A stretch of DNA of 64,000 bases from Paraburkholderia sp. FT54 (GTDB lineage: Bacteria; Pseudomonadota; Gammaproteobacteria; Burkholderiales; Burkholderiaceae): contig NZ_CP134195.1 of assembly GCF_031585635.1 (NCBI RefSeq), forward strand, positions 2,294,001 to 2,358,000, read 5' to 3'. Under the pieces are notes generated by a model that saw only the letters and a program-made list of their open reading frames with translations, searched no databases and was not told where the DNA came from. The translations under genes and the position numbers were made by a program. This document shows positions 60,167 to 64,000 of this stretch, in pieces. How positions within the stretch are numbered: the stretch's first letter is position 1; each line of letters begins with the position of its first letter.

Positions 60167-61027
60167 ATGCGAGCCTTGAACACCATCACTAAAACGGCGA
60201 TCAATTTGGCGGCCATCAAGAAGGCGGCCGGGAAAGTGGCCAGATACATTGCGTGCGCCGCAGCCGTCGCCGTTGTCGCGGCTTGCCACGGCCTGCCGGA
60301 AAAGACCGACGAGACGGCAACGTGGAACAACAACAAATTATATACGGAGGCGAACGACGCACTGACCGGTGGTGACTTCGGCAAGTGCGCCAAGTACTTC
60401 GAAATGCTCGAAGGGCGCGATCCGTTCGGTCACTTCGCGCAGCAGGCGCAGATCAATGTCGCGTACTGCAACTGGAAGGACAACGAAAACGCCGCCGCCG
60501 ACCAGGCCATCGACCGCTTCATCCAGCTGCATCCGGATCATCCGGACATCGCTTACGCGTACTACCTGAAGGGCATGATCCACTTCAACGACGACCTCGG
60601 TCTGTTCGGCCGCTTCTCAGGTCAGGACATGAGCGAGCGCGATCCGAAGTCGCTGCGCGAGTCGTACGACGCCTTCAAGATCGTGGTGGACAAATATCCG
60701 AACAGCAAGTATGCGCCGGACGCCGCGCAACGCATGCGCTATATCGTGAACGCACTGGCGTCGCACGAAGTCCACGCGGCGGATTACTACTACCGCCGTG
60801 GCGCCTATGTCGCCGCGATCAACCGCGCGCAACTGGCGCTCACGCAGTACAAGAACGCACCGGCTATCGAAGACGCACTGCACATCATGATGCTGTCGTA
60901 TGAAAAGCTGAACCAGCCGCAACTGGCCGACGACACGAAGCGCGTGCTGGCTGGCACCTTCCCCGACAGCCCGTACATCACGGGTCATGCAAGGCCGGGT
61001 AAGGAAAAGTCGTGGTGGCAATTCTAA
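60167..61027 (+). CDS. bamD: Outer-membrane assembly lipoprotein BamD
   Basis: This 286-residue lipoprotein has a long basic N-region, then AVAVVAAC with the lipobox cysteine at about residue 40. The mature part is a TPR-like helical repeat ([56 protein letters not shown]). It works with BamA in inserting beta-barrel proteins. The frame is open far upstream, but ATG 60167 gives the proper signal peptide. The promoter must lie within the start of rluD. A terminator follows. Confidence 0.93.
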   Translation: MRALNTITKTAINLAAIKKAAGKVARYIACAAAVAVVAACHGLPEKTDETATWNNNKLYTEANDALTGGDFGKCAKYFEMLEGRDPFGHFAQQAQINVAYCNWKDNENAAADQAIDRFIQLHPDHPDIAYAYYLKGMIHFNDDLGLFGRFSGQDMSERDPKSLRESYDAFKIVVDKYPNSKYAPDAAQRMRYIVNALASHEVHAADYYYRRGAYVAAINRAQLALTQYKNAPAIEDALHIMMLSYEKLNQPQLADDTKRVLAGTFPDSPYITGHARPGKEKSWWQF

Positions 61028-61060
61028 GCCGCACGGCGCGCTGAAAATCAGCCGGAAATT

Positions 61061-61093
61061 AAAAACGCCACGACTTCGGTCGTGGCGTTTTTG
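61061..61093. terminator. Rho-independent terminator after bamD
   Basis: AAAAACGCCACGAC-TTCG-GTCGTGGCGTTTTT has a 9-bp GC stem with the very stable TTCG loop and flanking A and T runs, so it can act in both directions between bamD and rlmD. Confidence 0.93.
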
Positions 61094-61170
61094 TTTGTGG
61101 CTTGCCACATCGCCGCGCTGTCATGCCGCCGCACTGTCATGCTGCGCCGGTGCATCCGCAGCGCGGCGCG

Positions 61171-62589
61171 TCAATCCCGCTCGAACAACGCAATCGACTC
61201 CACATGCGACGTATGCGGGAACATGTTCACGACGCCCGCGCCCAACAGCCGATAGCCCGCCTCGTGCACGAGCAGGCCGGCATCGCGCGCGAGCGTCGCC
61301 GGCGCGCACGACACGTAGACGATGCGCTTGGGCAGCGGTCCATGGCCGCTCTGAGCGATCTCCGCGAGCGCCTTGGCGACGGCCAGGGCGCCTTCGCGCG
61401 GCGGGTCGATGAGGAACTTGTCGAAGTGGCCGAGCGCGCGCATGTCGTCGGCGGTGACTTCGAACAGGTTGCGGCACGCGAACGACGTATGTCCCGCCAC
61501 GCCGTTCAGCTCGGCATTGGCCAGCGCGCGCGAGGTCAGCACCTCGCTGCCTTCGATGCCCACCACTTCCCGCGATATGCGCGCGAGCGGCAGCGTGAAG
61601 TTACCGATCCCGCAAAACAGATCGAGCACGCGATCCGTGCGCGCCGGCGCCAGCAGCCGCAGCGCACGGCTCACCAGCACGCGGTTGATGGCGTGATTCA
61701 CCTGGGTGAAGTCGGTCGGCTTGAACGGCATGCGGATGCCGTATTCCGGCAGCGTGTAGTCGAGCTGCACGTCGAGCGGATAGAACGGCGTGACCGTGTC
61801 CGGGCCGCCCGGCTGCAGCCAGAACTGCACCTTGTGCTGGTCGGCGAAATCGCGCAGCACCTGCTCGTCCGCAGCGGTGAGGGGCTCGAGATTGCGCACC
61901 ACCAGCGCCGTGACCGTCGAGCCGACCGCCAGTTCGAGCTGCGGCAGGCGGTCGTAGATCGACAGCTTGCGAACCATGAAACGCAACGGCATCAGCATGG
62001 CCGACACATGCGGCGGCAGCACTTCGCAGGTCTTCATGTCGGCGATGTAGCTGCTCTTCTTCTCGTGGAAGCCGATCCGCATGCCGCCCTTTTCCGGCAG
62101 GAAACGCACGGCCAGCCGCGCACGATAGCGATAGCCCCAGGACGGCCCGTGAATCGGCCGGAACACTGTCTCGGGGCGCAGCTTCGCCAGATGTTGCAGG
62201 TTGTCTTCGAGCACGCGCTGCTTGACGGCCACCTGAGCGCGGATGTCGAGATGCTGCATCGAACAGCCGCCGCAGATATCGAAGTAAGTGCATTTCGGCG
62301 TGGTGCGCATCACGCTTTCGCGGAACACCTGCACCACTTCGGCCTGTTCGAATTTTGGCTTGCTGCGATGCGTCGAATAGCTGACGCGCTCGCCGGGCAA
62401 CGCGCCTTCTACAAAGATCACCTTGCCGGGCGTGCCGTCTTCGGTCTCGGTGCGGCCGACGCCGCGCGCTTCCATATCGAGCGAAACGATTTCGATGACC
62501 GGCTCATTGCCGGTGACGATGTGTGCCGGCGCGGGCGGAGGCGTCTTGAAGCGCTTCGGCGCGCGGCGATGGGGGGCAGTTCGGGACAC
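61171..62589 (-). CDS. rlmD: 23S rRNA m5U1939 methyltransferase RlmD
   Basis: This 472-residue SAM methyltransferase has a TRAM domain at the N-terminus. The 4Fe-4S cysteines are in [15 protein letters not shown]. The SAM site is [16 protein letters not shown], the catalytic region LIDPPREGA, and the nucleophilic Cys lies in [14 protein letters not shown]. The GTG start at 62589 is preceded by AGGAAG. The first 20 residues are basic and Pro-rich. Confidence 0.94.
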   Translation of the reverse strand: MSRTAPHRRAPKRFKTPPPAPAHIVTGNEPVIEIVSLDMEARGVGRTETEDGTPGKVIFVEGALPGERVSYSTHRSKPKFEQAEVVQVFRESVMRTTPKCTYFDICGGCSMQHLDIRAQVAVKQRVLEDNLQHLAKLRPETVFRPIHGPSWGYRYRARLAVRFLPEKGGMRIGFHEKKSSYIADMKTCEVLPPHVSAMLMPLRFMVRKLSIYDRLPQLELAVGSTVTALVVRNLEPLTAADEQVLRDFADQHKVQFWLQPGGPDTVTPFYPLDVQLDYTLPEYGIRMPFKPTDFTQVNHAINRVLVSRALRLLAPARTDRVLDLFCGIGNFTLPLARISREVVGIEGSEVLTSRALANAELNGVAGHTSFACRNLFEVTADDMRALGHFDKFLIDPPREGALAVAKALAEIAQSGHGPLPKRIVYVSCAPATLARDAGLLVHEAGYRLLGAGVVNMFPHTSHVESIALFERD

Positions 62590-62802
62590 CTGCGACTTCC
62601 TGACAAACTTGAGGGAAAGGCGAGATTGTAGACGAAGCGCCGGGCCCGGCCATCATTCGGCACGGCGGGGAATGGCCCCCGCGCGGGCTCAGGCCGAGCG
62701 TGGCGCCGGCCCGCAGACGCGCGACCTGCACCCAGGCGAAAGCCGCAGCGGCTTCGCCATCCGCCGCCGCGCCAACCCGTCATGCCGCGAACCGCGAGCG
62801 GC

Positions 62803-63579
62803 TTACTGATCAAATGCCGCCAGATATTCCGCCCATTGCGGCGCCGTTTCCAGCGCCAAGGCGTTCTTGACCAGGTTGATCTCGTCAGCATACTCGGCGG
62901 GCGAAAATGCGCCGCGGATCAACTGGAAGCGGCAATAGAGCAAGTACGTATTGACGACGTCAGTCTCGCAGTAGTTGCGAATTTCCTCGATGCGTCCGTC
63001 CTGGTAGGCGTGCCACACCTGGCTGCCGTCCATGCCCATTTTGCCGGGGAAGCCGCACATCTTGGCGAGCGCGTCGAGCGGCGCGTTGGCGCGCGCCTGG
63101 TACATGGCGAGCACGTCCATCAGATCCGTGTGCCGCGCGTGATACCGGCTGATGTAGTTGTTCCACTTGAACTCGCGGTCGTCCTCGCCAAGATCCCAGA
63201 ACTTGTAGGCGGGAATGCCGTTGACGAGCGCGCGGTAGTTCAGCACCGGCAGGTCGAAGCCGCCGCCGTTCCACGACACGAGCTGCGGCGTGTACTTCTC
63301 GATCACGCGATAAAACGACTGCACCAGCGCGGCCTCGCCGTCTTCCAGCGTGCCGAGCGAGCGCACCCGGAAGCCGTTGTTGTCGCGGAACACGCAGGAG
63401 ATCGCGGCGATCCGTTGCAGATGATGCGGCAGGAAATCACTACCAGTCTTTTCGCGGCGCGCGGCGAACGCATGCTCGGCGACTTCGGCGTCACTCAGGG
63501 TGGCGGGCAAATCTTCGAGGCGGCGAATGCCGGCGACATCGGGAATCGTCTCGATGTCGAATACAAGAATCGGTGTCAT
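62803..63579 (-). CDS. Predicted 3'-5' exonuclease, PolB exonuclease-like
   Basis: This 258-residue DEDDy-type exonuclease stands alone without a polymerase. The ExoI motif is PILVFDIETIPD, ExoII is LVSWNGGGFDLPVLNYRAL, and ExoIII is IRNYCETDVVNTYLLY. ATG 63579 is 4 bases after the rpoS stop codon, so it is probably read from the rpoS message. A repair role is inferred from the fold; the exact substrate is unknown. Confidence 0.88.
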   Translation of the reverse strand: MTPILVFDIETIPDVAGIRRLEDLPATLSDAEVAEHAFAARREKTGSDFLPHHLQRIAAISCVFRDNNGFRVRSLGTLEDGEAALVQSFYRVIEKYTPQLVSWNGGGFDLPVLNYRALVNGIPAYKFWDLGEDDREFKWNNYISRYHARHTDLMDVLAMYQARANAPLDALAKMCGFPGKMGMDGSQVWHAYQDGRIEEIRNYCETDVVNTYLLYCRFQLIRGAFSPAEYADEINLVKNALALETAPQWAEYLAAFDQ

Positions 63580-63583
63580 CAGG

Positions 63584-64000
63584 TTATAGAACGGCGTCCT
63601 TCCGAACACCGTTGGAGGCGAAGAAGCGCTTCAACCGCACGAGCGCTTCCTGTTGGATCTGACGCACACGCTCACGCGTGAGGCCCATTTCGTCGGCCAG
63701 CTCTTCGAGCGTGGCGGGTTCGATGTGATTCAGGCCGAAGCGCCGCTCGATCACATGACGATGTTTATCCGACAGGCGAGCGAGCCACGCGCGTGTAAGC
63801 GTTTCCAGTTCGCGGTGCTGCACTTCGGCGTCCGGCGACTGGCTCTGGTCGTCCGACAGCAGATCGAGCAGGCTGCTTGCAGGATCGAGATCGAGCGGCG
63901 CGTCCAGCGACGCGGTGTGCTCGTTCAGCGCGAGGATGTCGGTGACTTCATCGGTGGTCTTGCCGGTCAGATAGGCGATGTCGTCGATGCTGGCGTCGCG
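63584..64000 (-). CDS. rpoS: RNA polymerase sigma factor RpoS, C-terminal part
   Basis: The last 138 codons are visible; the gene runs off the right edge. They include region 3 (DASIDDIAYLTGKTTDEV, ILALNEHTASLDAPLDLD) and the region 4 helix-turn-helix (LEELADEMGLTRERVRQIQQ). The order and spacing match RpoS rather than RpoD or RpoH. It directs stationary-phase and stress transcription. The downstream gene is the exonuclease at 63579. Confidence 0.9.
   Translation of the reverse strand, partial: RDASIDDIAYLTGKTTDEVTDILALNEHTASLDAPLDLDPASSLLDLLSDDQSQSPDAEVQHRELETLTRAWLARLSDKHRHVIERRFGLNHIEPATLEELADEMGLTRERVRQIQQEALVRLKRFFASNGVRKDAVL

Noticed and set aside
1..64000. CRISPR arrays, prophage, insertion sequences, restriction or toxin-antitoxin systems
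   Set aside because: No spaced direct-repeat array, transposase, integrase, capsid or toxin-like gene was found on either strand.

Overview
The window looks like 64 kb of a Burkholderiales chromosome, most likely Paraburkholderia or Burkholderia. The base composition is GC-rich. The gene set is typical of that group: a phaC-phaA-phaB-phaR polyhydroxyalkanoate locus, a BktB-type thiolase, an OmpR/EnvZ pair, a Ku/LigD end-joining pair, a radical-SAM hopanoid methylase of HpnR type, and RpoS. Most genes are ordinary chromosomal genes. I see no insertion sequence, prophage, CRISPR array or rRNA operon.

Region 1 (1-12.1 kb) is the most accessory part. After the C-terminal part of an hpnR-like gene comes a hydroxyproline-catabolism island. 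It holds a two-subunit aconitase X (cis-3-hydroxyproline dehydratase), a GntR/FCD regulator, an Xaa-Pro-type amidohydrolase, a two-cysteine 4-hydroxyproline 2-epimerase, a DHDPS-family pyrroline-hydroxycarboxylate deaminase, an FAD D-hydroxyproline dehydrogenase, a periplasmic Leu/Ile/Val-type binding protein, and an MFS transporter coupled to a GAF-domain protein. GGAT-containing motifs precede the likely transcription units, including a perfect 18-bp palindrome, and suggest one regulon. The enzymes that finish the pathway (2-oxoglutarate-semialdehyde dehydrogenase and delta-1-pyrroline-2-carboxylate reductase) are not in the window.

Region 2 (12.2-31.3 kb) contains tRNA-Leu(UAG) with a degenerate tRNA-Leu-like copy beside it, a divergent squalene/phytoene-synthase-family gene, a DUF1501 gene whose usual DUF1800 partner survives only as a remnant, ompR-envZ, an ahpC, ispD/ispF, mfd, argE, a PLP threonine/serine dehydratase, mscL, and a three-gene phosphorelay (CHASE3-type kinase, single-domain regulator, hybrid kinase).

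Region 3 (31.3-46.8 kb) contains an AsmA-family gene translationally coupled to a previously uncalled 42-residue membrane peptide, a FetA/FetB-type transporter, a LysR remnant, Ku-LigD, a cytochrome P450, serB, a second small membrane peptide (43 residues) next to an apparently frameshifted membrane protein, and metC.

Region 4 (46.8-64 kb) contains bktB, a KdgK-like kinase, rimO, dusC, the pha operon in the order phaC-phaA-phaB-phaR, pgeF, rluD, bamD, rlmD, a PolB-type exonuclease and the C-terminal part of rpoS, which runs off the right edge.
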